A stretch of 64,000 nucleotides of DNA from Salipiger pentaromativorans (GTDB taxonomy: Bacteria > Pseudomonadota > Alphaproteobacteria > Rhodobacterales > Rhodobacteraceae). Under the pieces are notes generated by a model, which searched no databases, was not told where the DNA came from, and saw nothing but the letters and a program-made list of their open reading frames with translations. A program made the translations under genes and the position numbers. The stretch is from the NCBI RefSeq assembly GCF_024721115.1, contig NZ_JAMDHK010000014.1:62001-126000 (forward strand). Reading direction: 5' to 3'. Shown piece after piece: positions 16,187-24,153 of the stretch (position 1 is the first letter of the stretch; the number at the start of each line of letters is the position of its first letter).

Positions 16187-16909
16187 TCAGTAGGTGTCGG
16201 TGTCTTCGCCGAACCACTTCACCAGAAGCGTGTTCAGCGAGCCGTCGGCCTTCATCGAGGTGATGGCGGCATCGAACTTGTCTTTCAGCTCGGTGTCGCT
16301 TTCGCGGATGCCCATGCCGGTGCCGCGGCCCAGCACCACCGGCTCGCCCACGAAGATCAGCTCGCCGGCGGATTCCTCGACGATCGGCGCCAGATAATCG
16401 GTGTCGAAGAACACCGCGTCCGCCTCGCCGTTGCGCAGCGCCGCGACGATCTCGTCGGCGGTGGCGAATTCCAGCAGCGTGGCGCCGGATTCCGAGATAT
16501 AGCCCGCTTGCAGGGTCGAGGTCTGCGCGGCGACGACGCCCGACAGATCGGCGTCCTCGCTCAGCGCCACATAGGAGGAGGTGGCGGGCGGGATGTAATC
16601 CTGGGTGAAGTCGATCACCTCGTCGCGCTCGTCGTTGATCGACATGCCCGCGATGATCGTGTCGTAGTTGCCCGAAACGAGGTTGGGGATGATCGAATCC
16701 CACTCGTTGGTGACCCATTCGCAGGTCAGCTCGGCGCGCTTGCAAAGCTCGTCGCCGAATTCGCGCTCGAACCCGTCCACTTCGCCCGCGTCGTTGATGA
16801 AGTTATACGGAGGGTAGGCGCCCTCGGTGCCCATGCGGACAACGTCCTGGGCCAGCGCCATGCCGGCGGAAAACGCCAGAACGGCGGTGCCGAGAAGGAT
16901 CTTTTTCAT
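16187..16909 (-). CDS. Periplasmic amino-acid-binding protein of the ABC transporter
   Basis: The 240-residue protein has a signal peptide (MKKILLGTAVLAFSAGMALA, cleavage before QD) and the family-3 solute-binding fold. RMGTEGAYPPYNFINDAGEVDGFEREFGDELC opens the first lobe. WDSIIPNLVSGNYDTIIAGMSI contains the ligand-contacting region, and DFTQDYIPPATSSYV leads into the hinge. It resembles histidine/ornithine/arginine or opine receptors in the HisJ/ArtJ group. Spacing to the ATPase gene is 44 bases and to the permease 47 bases, so all four subunits probably form one operon. Confidence 0.9.
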   Translation of the reverse strand: MKKILLGTAVLAFSAGMALAQDVVRMGTEGAYPPYNFINDAGEVDGFEREFGDELCKRAELTCEWVTNEWDSIIPNLVSGNYDTIIAGMSINDERDEVIDFTQDYIPPATSSYVALSEDADLSGVVAAQTSTLQAGYISESGATLLEFATADEIVAALRNGEADAVFFDTDYLAPIVEESAGELIFVGEPVVLGRGTGMGIRESDTELKDKFDAAITSMKADGSLNTLLVKWFGEDTDTY

Positions 16910-16953
16910 GTGGTCTTGCTCCCTTGGTTGGTCTTTTGACGCACCCCGCGCTT

Positions 16954-17730
16954 TTACGCGTGGGTGGTGGATTTCAGGAACCCTTGCAGGCGTTCCGATT
17001 TGGGCGCGCCGAAAAGCGTCTCCGGCGGGCCTTCTTCCTCGATCCGCCCCTGATGGAGAAACACCACGTGGTCGCTCACATCATGGGCCATCTTCATGTC
17101 ATGGGTGACGATGATCATGGTGCGCCCCTCGGCCGCCAGATCCTTGATCACCTTGACGACTTCCTGCTCCAGTTCCGGGTCGAGCGCCGAGGTCGGCTCG
17201 TCGAACAGAAGCGCCTCGGGTTCCATGCAGAGCGCCCGCGCGATCGCGGCGCGCTGCTGCTGGCCGCCCGAAAGCTGCGCGGGCCAGGCGTCGCATTTGT
17301 CGCCGATGCCGACCTTGTCGAGATAGCCGCGCGCGGCCTTTTCCACCTCGGCGCGGTCGCGGCCCAGCACCGTCAGCGGCGCCTCCATGACGTTCTGCAG
17401 GATCGTCATGTGGGACCAGAGGTTGAACTGCTGGAACACCATCGACAGGTTGGTGCGGATGCGCAGCACCTGTTTGGGATCGGCGGGGCGGCGGTGATGG
17501 CCGTCGCCCTTCCACTGCACCGGCTCTCCCTTGAAGAGAATCTCGCCCTGCTGGCTGTCTTCCAGCAGGTTGCAGCAGCGCAGCAGCGTGGATTTGCCCG
17601 AGCCCGATGAGCCGATGAGCGAAACGACATCGCCGCGATGGGCGGTGACATGCACACCCTTCAGAACCTCCAGGCTGCCATAGGCCTTGTGGAGATTGGT
17701 GATCTCGATAACGGGCGTGGGGTCGGGCAA
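16954..17730 (-). CDS. Polar amino-acid ABC transporter ATPase (HisP/ArtP type)
   Basis: The 258-residue ATPase energises the transporter. Walker A is GSSGSGKST (40-48), the signature LSGGQQQR is at 153-160, and Walker B LLFDEPTSALDP at 174-185 is followed by VTHDM. The start codon appears to be TTG at 17730, supported by GAGGTGAGGC immediately upstream. It is the first gene of the transporter operon. Adjacency to the gamma-glutamylation block suggests that the transporter supplies its substrate. Confidence 0.9.
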   Translation of the reverse strand: MPDPTPVIEITNLHKAYGSLEVLKGVHVTAHRGDVVSLIGSSGSGKSTLLRCCNLLEDSQQGEILFKGEPVQWKGDGHHRRPADPKQVLRIRTNLSMVFQQFNLWSHMTILQNVMEAPLTVLGRDRAEVEKAARGYLDKVGIGDKCDAWPAQLSGGQQQRAAIARALCMEPEALLFDEPTSALDPELEQEVVKVIKDLAAEGRTMIIVTHDMKMAHDVSDHVVFLHQGRIEEEGPPETLFGAPKSERLQGFLKSTTHA

Positions 17731-17904
17731 GCCTCACCTCGGCGGCGGTTGAAAGACAGGGCGAGGATGGGCGCAAAGGCGCGCGCTTGGCAATGCGCAA
17801 AACGCCGCCATGGCTGCGGGTTTCGCCGCGTCATGCGGCATTTGCACGGGAAACGGGCGGTATTTGCTGGGGGATTGGGCGTGGCGAAGGATGAGGCGCC
17901 GCGT

Positions 17905-18100
17905 GGTGGGCAGGATTGCCCACCCTACCGACGCCCGTGGCCCAAAAGCGGCTGCTCCGCTGCGCATTTCATAAGATCAAGCCTCGCACCCGGCGTCATG
18001 CCAGAGCCATGGCCCGTCCCGGCGGGCCGCCGCCATGCCCGGCTTGCGTCTCGGCAGGCTCAAAGGTGCCGCCATCGTAGGGTGGGCAATCCCGCCCACC
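17905..18100. repeat. REP-like inverted element pair 1, in a 391-bp intergenic stretch
   Basis: Two copies of a 24-base palindromic element face each other: GGTGGGCAGGATTGCCCACC followed by CTAC (17905-17928) and GTAG followed by GGTGGGCAATCCCGCCCACC (18077-18100). They lie 148 bases apart between the transporter ATPase start and the first TerB gene. The same element is paired again at 56052-56159. Nothing else recognisable is seen in 17731-18121; it must also contain the transporter promoter, but no clear -35/-10 pair stands out. Confidence 0.8.
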
Positions 18101-18121
18101 GCTCCCGCAGGTCAAAGCGCC

Positions 18122-18565
18122 TTACCCCGCCTGACGCTCCACCCGCTGCCGCGCCAGCGCCGAATCCCGGTCGTTGATGCCCAGCAGGTTCGAGACCAGC
18201 CGCAGCAGCGCGTCCTCCTCGGCCTCGCGCACCCCGTCGGCCAGCACCACCTGCCAGAGCGCCTCGATCACGCCGATGCGGTGCTCGTAATCCACCGCGT
18301 CCTTGATGGCGCGGGTGAAGCGCACCGTGTCGGGGGCCTCGGCCTCCAGCACCTCGGCCTCGCCGCGCAGCTTTGCGGCCTCGAAGGGCGACAGCCCGAA
18401 GCGCGCGGCGGCGATCTTGTCGATCCGCCTCCGCTCGCTGTCGTCATAGCTTTCATCGGCCCGGGCGACCCGCACCAGCAGCGCGGTCAGCGCCAGCCGC
18501 GCATCGGCATCGGGAAGGCGGTCGGGATTGGGCTGAACCAGCCGCTGGAGAAAATCTGCGAACAT
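18122..18565 (-). CDS. TerB-domain protein, tandem paralogue 1
   Basis: This 147-residue all-helical protein is of the TerB family, starting MFADFLQRLVQ. Hallmarks are ALTALLVRVARADESYDDSERRRIDKI (about residues 25-55) and a second half GVIEALWQVVLADGVREAEEDALLRLVSNLLGI, the internally duplicated acidic helical pattern that binds metal in TerB relatives. There is no other ter gene nearby, so tellurite resistance is not implied. It is the most downstream of three tandem paralogues on the minus strand. Role unknown; possibly membrane- or stress-associated. Confidence 0.85.
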   Translation of the reverse strand: MFADFLQRLVQPNPDRLPDADARLALTALLVRVARADESYDDSERRRIDKIAAARFGLSPFEAAKLRGEAEVLEAEAPDTVRFTRAIKDAVDYEHRIGVIEALWQVVLADGVREAEEDALLRLVSNLLGINDRDSALARQRVERQAG

Positions 18566-18635
18566 GTCAGGACATATAGCGCCCGGAACGCGGCGGGGAA
18601 AGCGCCCGTCGCGCAGCCGTGAGCGCGCGGGCCGC

Positions 18636-19079
18636 TCAGGGGATCGAGGCCGCCACGCGCGCCGCCTCGGAATCCGCGCGCTCCAGCCCCAGATGCCCCT
18701 CGATCAGATTGACGATCTCGGTTTCCCGGTTGTCGCTGATGCCGTCGGCGACCACCACCTTCCACATCGCCTCGACCGCGGCGCGGCGGTGCTCGTAATC
18801 CACCCCTTCGCGGATGCGCGCGGCCATCTCCTCGATGCCCGGCGTCTCGAATGCCAGCTTCTCGCAGCCCGCGCGCATCTTGGCGGCGGCGAGCGGCTTG
18901 AGATCATAGGCTTCGGCGAGAATGCGGTCGATCTGCTCGACCTCTTCGAAGAGATAGGCGTTGTCGGCGATGGCGACCTTGACCAGCAGCGCCCCCAGCG
19001 CATGCGCCGCATCCATTTCGGGCAGCGGGGTTTCGGGGATCTCGCCCAGATGGAAAAATGCCTTCAGTCGCTCGAACAT
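18636..19079 (-). CDS. TerB-domain protein, tandem paralogue 2
   Basis: This 147-residue protein starts MFERLKAFFHLGE. The core ALGALLVKVAIADNAYLFEEVEQIDRIL and the later AVEAMWKVVVADGISDNRETEIVNLIEGHLGL align residue for residue with the neighbour at 18122-18565. It retains the conserved ADNAY / ADG acidic turns. The start at 19079 was placed by analogy with paralogue 1 (MF[AE]..); an upstream Met would add 18 residues without family character. The gap to paralogue 1 is 70 bases. Confidence 0.84.
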   Translation of the reverse strand: MFERLKAFFHLGEIPETPLPEMDAAHALGALLVKVAIADNAYLFEEVEQIDRILAEAYDLKPLAAAKMRAGCEKLAFETPGIEEMAARIREGVDYEHRRAAVEAMWKVVVADGISDNRETEIVNLIEGHLGLERADSEAARVAASIP

Positions 19080-19151
19080 GACCGGGTCTCCTCTTGCCTG
19101 TCTTTGGCCGCAGTCTGCCAGCGGCGCGGCCACCGCGACAGGGGAAAACGC

Positions 19152-19580
19152 TCAGCCCGCGCGCCGTTCCGCGGCGATGTCGTCGGGATGCACCCCCAGA
19201 ACCGTCTCGGTGAGCGCGATCATCCGGGCCTCTTCGCTGTGATGCAGCGCGCCTTGCCGCAGGATCTCCCAGAGGCAGAGCGCAACGGCGCGGCGTTCGG
19301 CATAGGCCACGGCCATGCACAGGCTCGCGGCAAAGCGCGGCGTGTCGGGGGCGGCGGCCTCGATCCGCTCGCAGGTCTCGCGCATCTCGGCGGCCTCCTG
19401 CGCGGTCAGGTCGTATCGCCGCGCCAGGATCGCGTCGATGGCGGCACTTTCGGTTCTCAGGCAGGCGCATTCGCGCCGCGCGAGACGGACCAGCAACGCC
19501 CCCAGCGCCACCGGGGCGTCGCCGGGATCGAAGGGCGCCGCCTCCGGCGCGCTCAGCCAGAACCTCAGGTTCCGGCCCAA
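19152..19580 (-). CDS. TerB-like protein, divergent tandem paralogue 3, start uncertain
   Basis: The core APVALGALLVRLARRECACLRTESAAIDAILARRYDLTAQEAAEMRETCERIEAA has the same layout as the two downstream TerB proteins. It has lost the acidic residues of the metal-binding turns: ADESY/ADNAY becomes RRECA and ADG becomes QGA. No ATG precedes the conserved region in frame at a sensible distance; the TTG at 19580, with GGAAGGA upstream, gives a family-like 142 residues. A 23-codon ATG reading frame (19636-19565) with its own AAAGGA site overlaps this start in another frame, so translational coupling or a frameshift is possible. Confidence 0.65.
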   Translation of the reverse strand: MGRNLRFWLSAPEAAPFDPGDAPVALGALLVRLARRECACLRTESAAIDAILARRYDLTAQEAAEMRETCERIEAAAPDTPRFAASLCMAVAYAERRAVALCLWEILRQGALHHSEEARMIALTETVLGVHPDDIAAERRAG

Positions 19581-19647
19581 GCCGGGCGGTCCTTCCGGCT
19601 GGCCAAGTGGCGCTCGTTCCAGCAGTCCTGAAGCATCGCGGTCCTTT

Positions 19648-20331
19648 CTAGCCTGTCGCGGGAGCAGTCTGGTACAGGATGTCGTCCACGGCAATGCCGC
19701 CGGGGTCGGTATTGACGATTGTCAGCGCGCGGATCGGCACATCGCTTTGCCAGGCCATGGAAACCACCCCCGAGACCGCGCGCAGGGCCTGTTCGGCGAT
19801 CAGCCGGCCCGCCCCGTCCCAGAACCGCAGCGTGATGGTGCCGCGCGGCGCCCGGGCCCCCAGCGGATCGGCATAATCCGCGTGCAGCCTGAGCCCCAGC
19901 CGCCATTGCCCCTCGTCGAAGAGCAGCGCCACCGCGCCCTCGCCTCGGCCGCCGCGGCTCGTGGCGCCGCGCGGCCCGAGCGGGAACAGCGCGTTCGATC
20001 CGAACCCCGCATGCTGCGCCACCGCGAGGTTCTGGCCCCGCGCGCCCGCCAGCGCCCCCAGCGGCAGCGCCGGAACGCCGCGCAGCGCATCGAACCGGTC
20101 CTGCGCGGTCACCGTCTCGGCGCAGGTCTGCCCGGCCAGCCGTTCGCCGATGCTCAGCCCGTCGAAGCGCAGCGGCGCGTTGAAAACGTGGCCGGGCTCG
20201 GTGGCGGGCGGCAGGATGTCAAAGCTCACGCGGCGGTGCGGGGTCGCCTCCAGCTCTGCATAAGGCAGGGCGGCAAAGCCGTCGGCGTGGGCCGGGGTGG
20301 CCAGCAGCAGGAGCAGGGCGAGATATTTCAT
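19648..20331 (-). CDS. Exported protein of unknown function, tandem paralogue A
   Basis: The 227-residue protein has a cleavable signal peptide (MKYLALLLLLATPAHA, before DG). The mature part is beta-rich, with VSFDILPPATEPGHVFNAPLRFDGLSIGERLAGQ and a C-terminal VPIRALTIVNTDPGGIAVDDILYQ. This layout recalls carbohydrate- or surface-binding beta-sandwich domains. It shares motif order with the adjacent gene at 20328-21005 (xxIGERLxGQ ... LGPRG ... GEGAxAVLFD ... DPxGxxxDxxxxx), so the two are ancient tandem duplicates. The genes overlap by four bases (ATGA). Function not recognised. Confidence 0.75.
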   Translation of the reverse strand: MKYLALLLLLATPAHADGFAALPYAELEATPHRRVSFDILPPATEPGHVFNAPLRFDGLSIGERLAGQTCAETVTAQDRFDALRGVPALPLGALAGARGQNLAVAQHAGFGSNALFPLGPRGATSRGGRGEGAVALLFDEGQWRLGLRLHADYADPLGARAPRGTITLRFWDGAGRLIAEQALRAVSGVVSMAWQSDVPIRALTIVNTDPGGIAVDDILYQTAPATG

Positions 20332-21005
20332 GCGGGCGCCTCCGGCCGGGGCGCGGGCAGGGCGCCCATCAGTTCGCGGAACTCGAAGCGCAGATTGTCG
20401 ATGCCCAGCCCCTCCGGGTCCTGGTTCTCGACCGTGAAGCCCGCGATGTCGGTCAGCCCGCCGCGCCGCAGCAGCGTCAGCGTGCCGGTGTCGCGTTCCA
20501 CATGCCGGGTCATCCGCTGGATCTGCCGCCCGGCGCGGTCGAAGAAGACCAGCGTCACCGTCCCGCCCTCGCCGCCGCGGATGTCCAGCGCCAGCGCCGG
20601 CTGGTCGCGGTCGAACAGCACCGCGATGGCGCCTTCGCCCACCGCCCCCGCATCGGGAAAGCCGCGCGGCCCGTGGCCCTTGAGCACATTGTCGCCCCAG
20701 AGGCTGATGGTGCCGAGATTGGACCCGTCCGCGCCCGCCAGCAGCCGCAGCGGCGGCAGCGGCAGGCCGGCCAGATGGTCATGGCCGGTGCCGGTGTCCA
20801 GCGCCTGCCCGTCGAAGCGCTCGCCGAAGCTGGCGCCGGGTTCGTCGATCACGCCAGAGAAGGCACGGCCCACCCCATAGCCCGAGGGCAGGGTGGAAAA
20901 GTCGATGATCCGGGTAAAGCGCAGGCTGTCTGCGGGAACCTCGCAGATCGGGTCCTCGCAGGCCAGCGCCGGGGTGGCGCAAAGCAGGAAGACGAGCCAG
21001 CGCAT
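20328..21005 (-). CDS. Exported protein of unknown function, tandem paralogue B
   Basis: The 225-residue protein has a signal peptide (MRWLVFLLCATPALA) and a mature N-terminus CEDPICEVPADS with two cysteines four residues apart. The signature GASFGERFDGQALD, GPRGFPDAGAVGEGAIAVLFD and VENQDPEGLGIDNLRFEF mirrors the paralogue downstream. The residue before the first Cys is not a clear lipobox, so it is probably a soluble periplasmic or surface protein with a disulfide. The pair is cotranscribed and reads toward the TerB genes. Confidence 0.75.
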   Translation of the reverse strand: MRWLVFLLCATPALACEDPICEVPADSLRFTRIIDFSTLPSGYGVGRAFSGVIDEPGASFGERFDGQALDTGTGHDHLAGLPLPPLRLLAGADGSNLGTISLWGDNVLKGHGPRGFPDAGAVGEGAIAVLFDRDQPALALDIRGGEGGTVTLVFFDRAGRQIQRMTRHVERDTGTLTLLRRGGLTDIAGFTVENQDPEGLGIDNLRFEFRELMGALPAPRPEAPA

Positions 21006-21038
21006 GCCGGGCAGGATACACGGCTTTGTCGCAACCGC

Positions 21039-21824
21039 TCAGCGCTTTTTGATCCGCGCGAAGAGGGAATCGAGCCGTTTTGCTTCTTCCGACAGGCCCC
21101 AGGGCGGATTGATCACGAAAAATCCCGAGCCGATCATGCGATGCCCCTCGCGGACCGGCGGAAAGCGAATCTCGTGCCGCAGCGCCTCGGGATGGGCCTG
21201 CGTCAGCGCCCGCAGCATCGGCGCATGCAGCTCCGAGGTCAGGATCGGATACCAGAGCGCCAGAATGCCCACGTTCCATTTCTTCGCGATGGTGCCGAGC
21301 GCTTTGGGAATCCGGTCGTAATCCTGCTTGACCTCGTAAGAGGGATCGACCAGCAGCAGCCCGCGGCGCGGTTCCGGCGGGCAGAGGCTTTGCGCCAGTT
21401 CGAACCCGTCCTGACGGTGCACGGAGATATTCGGCCCCTGCACGGCCTGGCGCAGCGCGGCGTGTTCCTGCGGGTGCAGCTCGGCCAGATGCAGCCTGTC
21501 CTGCGGGCGCAGGAGCGTCGCGGCGATGAGCGGAGAGCCGGGGTAGGCGGCGGGTCCGTGCTGCGCGCGGATCGTCGCAAGCGCCTTGGCATAGGGATGG
21601 CCGGGGGGCAGGGCGCCGGCCAGCGCGCCGATGCCCTGCGCGGCCTCGCCGGTCTTCTGCGCCTCGGCGCTGCCGAGATCGTAAAGGCCGCGCCCGGCAT
21701 GGGTTTCGATATAGCTGAGCGGTTTGTCCTTGCGCGTCAGGTAGGCGAGCATCCAGGCCAGCAGCGCGTGTTTCTGCACATCGGCGAGGTTTCCCGCGTG
21801 ATAACCGTGTTGGTAGGAGAGCAT
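21039..21824 (-). CDS. rlmJ: 23S rRNA (adenine(2030)-N6)-methyltransferase RlmJ
   Basis: The 261-residue SAM-dependent methyltransferase begins MLSYQHGYHAGNLADVQKHALL, the highly conserved RlmJ N-terminus. YIETHAGRGLYDL near residue 42 contributes to SAM binding. LLLVDPSYEVKQDY near residue 163 holds the catalytic DPPY-like motif (here DPSY), and GSGFFVINPPWGL is near residue 235. It methylates A2030 of 23S rRNA. The start codon shares bases with the stop of the upstream sulfotransferase gene (TGATG). Confidence 0.93.
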   Translation of the reverse strand: MLSYQHGYHAGNLADVQKHALLAWMLAYLTRKDKPLSYIETHAGRGLYDLGSAEAQKTGEAAQGIGALAGALPPGHPYAKALATIRAQHGPAAYPGSPLIAATLLRPQDRLHLAELHPQEHAALRQAVQGPNISVHRQDGFELAQSLCPPEPRRGLLLVDPSYEVKQDYDRIPKALGTIAKKWNVGILALWYPILTSELHAPMLRALTQAHPEALRHEIRFPPVREGHRMIGSGFFVINPPWGLSEEAKRLDSLFARIKKR

Positions 21825-22900
21825 CAGGATTTCCTCAGTACCCGGCGCAGCCGCGCCAGCGGGGCGGTTTCGGCACGGGCGATCCGGGCGATTTCGTCCA
21901 GCAGCGCCTGCTTGCGCCCGGCATCGACGGTGCAGATATCGGCCACGTCGCGCAGCGCTGCATGGGCGCGCTCGGCCTCCTCCCGGGGCATCGCGGGTTG
22001 GCCGATCTCGGGAAAGCGCAGGCCGAAGCGGTCGGCCAGCCAGTCGAGATCGGTGCAGCGGGCCTCGATCACCTCGCGCAGACCGGGCAGGAGCCGGGGT
22101 TTCGCCTGCCCGGGCACGGCGGCATCCGCGTGCCGCACCAGCCATTTGTAGCGCTGGGGGCGGCGGTCGTAATGGCGGTGCGGCGCCTTGATCTGCCCGC
22201 GGAAATATTGCTGGAGCACCTCCATCGCCTCGGCGCTGACCGTCTCGTTCTCGTCGTCGGCGACGCGCCGATAGGCGGCGGGATCGGTCATCGGCAGATA
22301 TTGCGCGATGAAATCCGTCACCACGTCGCCCTCGGCCAGCGCGTCGCGGGCAAAGCGGCGCAGCGCGATCCTGCCTGGGCCCTTCTCGGCCCAGGGCTCC
22401 AGCGCGTCGCGGAACCGGCTGGCCGAAGGCAGCACGAATTCCGGCCGTTTCTTGAGGTCCTGCTGCACCGCGGAGAGGAAATAGGAGGCCGGCCCCCGCA
22501 GATAGGCCATCACCCGGATGTCGCCGAAGCGCGGGCGCAGCAACCCGTTCATCCGCTCGAACGCCGCGTCCGGATAGGTGCGGAACTGGTTTTCGCAGCT
22601 CAGCACCACCAGCCGAGGCTGCGCCTGCGCGATACGCGCCTCCAGTGCCGCCCAGAGCCGGGCACCATCGCCACGGGCCTTCTTCAGCTCTTCGGCCGGG
22701 TCCACATAGCCCGGCAGGTTCTCCTTGGTCAGCCCGGTGAGATGGGCAAAGATCTGCTGGTGATTGGCATGCCCGTCCGCATCTCCGAAAACCACGCCCG
22801 CCGCCGCCAGCAGCGGGCGGTTGGCATCGAGCGTGCGCTGGATCGAGGTCGAGCCGGTCTTGCCGTGGCCGATATGGATCAGAAGGTCGGGGTGCTGCAT
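21824..22900 (-). CDS. Sulfotransferase-like protein
   Basis: The 358-residue protein opens with LLIHIGHGKTGSTSIQRTLDANRP (about residues 5-28). This is the phosphosulfate-binding loop (KTGSTS) of PAPS-dependent sulfotransferases. LVVLSCENQFRTYPDAAFERM near 108 and VMAYLRGPASYFLSAVQQDLKKR near 140 fit the 3'-phosphate-binding strand and helix (RxPxxxxxS type). Such proteins sulfate cell-surface polysaccharides or other carbohydrates; the acceptor here is unknown. The start at 22900 was placed at MQHPD, where the fold begins; longer in-frame extensions are low-complexity. Coupled to rlmJ. Confidence 0.8.
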   Translation of the reverse strand: MQHPDLLIHIGHGKTGSTSIQRTLDANRPLLAAAGVVFGDADGHANHQQIFAHLTGLTKENLPGYVDPAEELKKARGDGARLWAALEARIAQAQPRLVVLSCENQFRTYPDAAFERMNGLLRPRFGDIRVMAYLRGPASYFLSAVQQDLKKRPEFVLPSASRFRDALEPWAEKGPGRIALRRFARDALAEGDVVTDFIAQYLPMTDPAAYRRVADDENETVSAEAMEVLQQYFRGQIKAPHRHYDRRPQRYKWLVRHADAAVPGQAKPRLLPGLREVIEARCTDLDWLADRFGLRFPEIGQPAMPREEAERAHAALRDVADICTVDAGRKQALLDEIARIARAETAPLARLRRVLRKS

Positions 22901-23041
22901 GGATCCTGTGCCGGGTTTTCCCGTTTCTCTAGAGGATCGCCGCGCCGGACGCCATGGGGCGGTGCGGCGAAGGGCTTTCCTTTCCGACCGCTCCGCGCCT
23001 CTCGGGCCGGGGGAGTGACGAGCGGCGGCGACAGGGAACGG

Positions 23042-23347
23042 ATGGAGGATCTGCGGATCTTCGTCATGGTCTGGCAGAAAGCCGACTTCATCCGGGGCAT
23101 GGTCATCACCACTTATATCCCGATCTTCGGTCTGTTGCAGTTCTATCGGCGTGAGGTCAGCACGGCCTTTGCCCTGCTGCTCTGCGTGGCGGTGCGGCTT
23201 TACCTGGATCAACGGCAACGCGCTTCGGGTGCATTCCCGGCTGGCGCGGGGGATGGTGCGCGCGTTCCGCAGCCTCAACCGCCGGTCTCCGATGCTGAGC
23301 GCCGAGATGGGCATGGTCACGCGAACGCAAGCCGGCGAGGGTGCTGA
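23042..23347 (+). CDS. Possible small membrane protein or gene remnant (low confidence)
   Basis: A 101-codon frame starts MEDLRIFVMVWQKADFIRG. It contains two hydrophobic stretches (VITTYIPIFGLLQFY and STAFALLLCVAVRLYL) and then becomes low-complexity after about residue 57. Around 23205 another frame takes up a more protein-like sequence (ALRVHSRLARGMVRAFRSLN), suggesting a frameshifted gene. The stop overlaps a further 39-codon frame (23347-23466). The stretch 22901-23564 otherwise holds only the divergent sulfotransferase promoter region and nothing I recognise. Confidence 0.3.
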   Translation: MEDLRIFVMVWQKADFIRGMVITTYIPIFGLLQFYRREVSTAFALLLCVAVRLYLDQRQRASGAFPAGAGDGARVPQPQPPVSDAERRDGHGHANASRRGC

Positions 23348-23564
23348 TGACCCATGGCGCCTCTTTTGCGGTGTTCCTCTCTCTCGTGGGCGAGCGCGTG
23401 GGGACCAGGTTCTGTATCGCTGAGGGCGGGACGGGCTGGCTCTGTCTGTTCCAGACCCTGTTCTGACCGTGCCAACTCCGCCGGATGCCGGCGAAAAATT
23501 CACCGAATATTAACAGGTGAGCGGGTCTTCTGGGCGCAGGCGGACAATCGTTTGGGGGGAGGCC

Positions 23565-24140
23565 ATGAAACTAGCCGGTCTGGTGTCGTTTTGGATCGGG
23601 GTGCTGTGGGCGGCCATGGCGGTGGCGGGCCCCTTCGGTGTGACGATCGGGGATCCCATCGGAAATTATGAGGTGTCGGAGCCGGGCCCGCGCCCGCCTC
23701 TGAGTTCGGTGCCGCAGCCGCATCCGGATTTTCCGACCTATGCGGTCTGGCACAGCGAAGCCACGGGGATCTGCCGCATCATGGCCATCTCGAAGCCTTT
23801 CGAGAATGACCGCTACGGCCATGGCATCCGCTCCTGGATGGACGGTATCCGCAGCGCGCTGAACGGCAAATACGGCGCGTCCGACGATTTCGGCTTTCTC
23901 CGCCCGGGCGCGCTTTGGAAGGAACCGCAGGACTGGGTCATGGCGGTCCGCCAGAACGAACGGCAGCATGGCTTTGCCTGGAAGGATGCCACCGCCGGCG
24001 AGGACGAGGATTTTGCCCTGATCCAGTTCTGGGTCGAGGCGACCTTCTCGCGCGAGAGCTTTGCGATTCTGGAATACCGGGGCCGGAACTTCGACGCCTG
24101 CGTCGCGGCGATCCAGGCCGAGGAGAACAGCGCCTTCTGA
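23565..24140 (+). CDS. Exported hypothetical protein
   Basis: The 191-residue protein has a signal-like N-terminus (MKLAGLVSFWIGVLWAAMAVAG) and a mature region starting PFGVTIGDPIGNYEV. A single cysteine pair (GICRIMAIS and FDACVAAIQ) could form a disulfide joining the N- and C-terminal parts. Several repeated aromatic/acid segments are present, but no known domain. The start at 23565 is well supported by GGGGGGAGG six bases upstream. It stands alone on the plus strand, converging with the lysR gene. Confidence 0.72.
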   Translation: MKLAGLVSFWIGVLWAAMAVAGPFGVTIGDPIGNYEVSEPGPRPPLSSVPQPHPDFPTYAVWHSEATGICRIMAISKPFENDRYGHGIRSWMDGIRSALNGKYGASDDFGFLRPGALWKEPQDWVMAVRQNERQHGFAWKDATAGEDEDFALIQFWVEATFSRESFAILEYRGRNFDACVAAIQAEENSAF

Positions 24141-24153
24141 CGCGGGCCGAGCC

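Noticed and set aside
18122-19580. Tellurite-resistance operon
   Set aside because: Only TerB-like domains are present; terA, terC, terD, terE and terZ are absent nearby.
23347-23466. 39-codon frame starting MTHGASFAVFLSLV
   Set aside because: Too short, no ribosome-binding site and inside a suspected decayed region; it is mentioned only as context.
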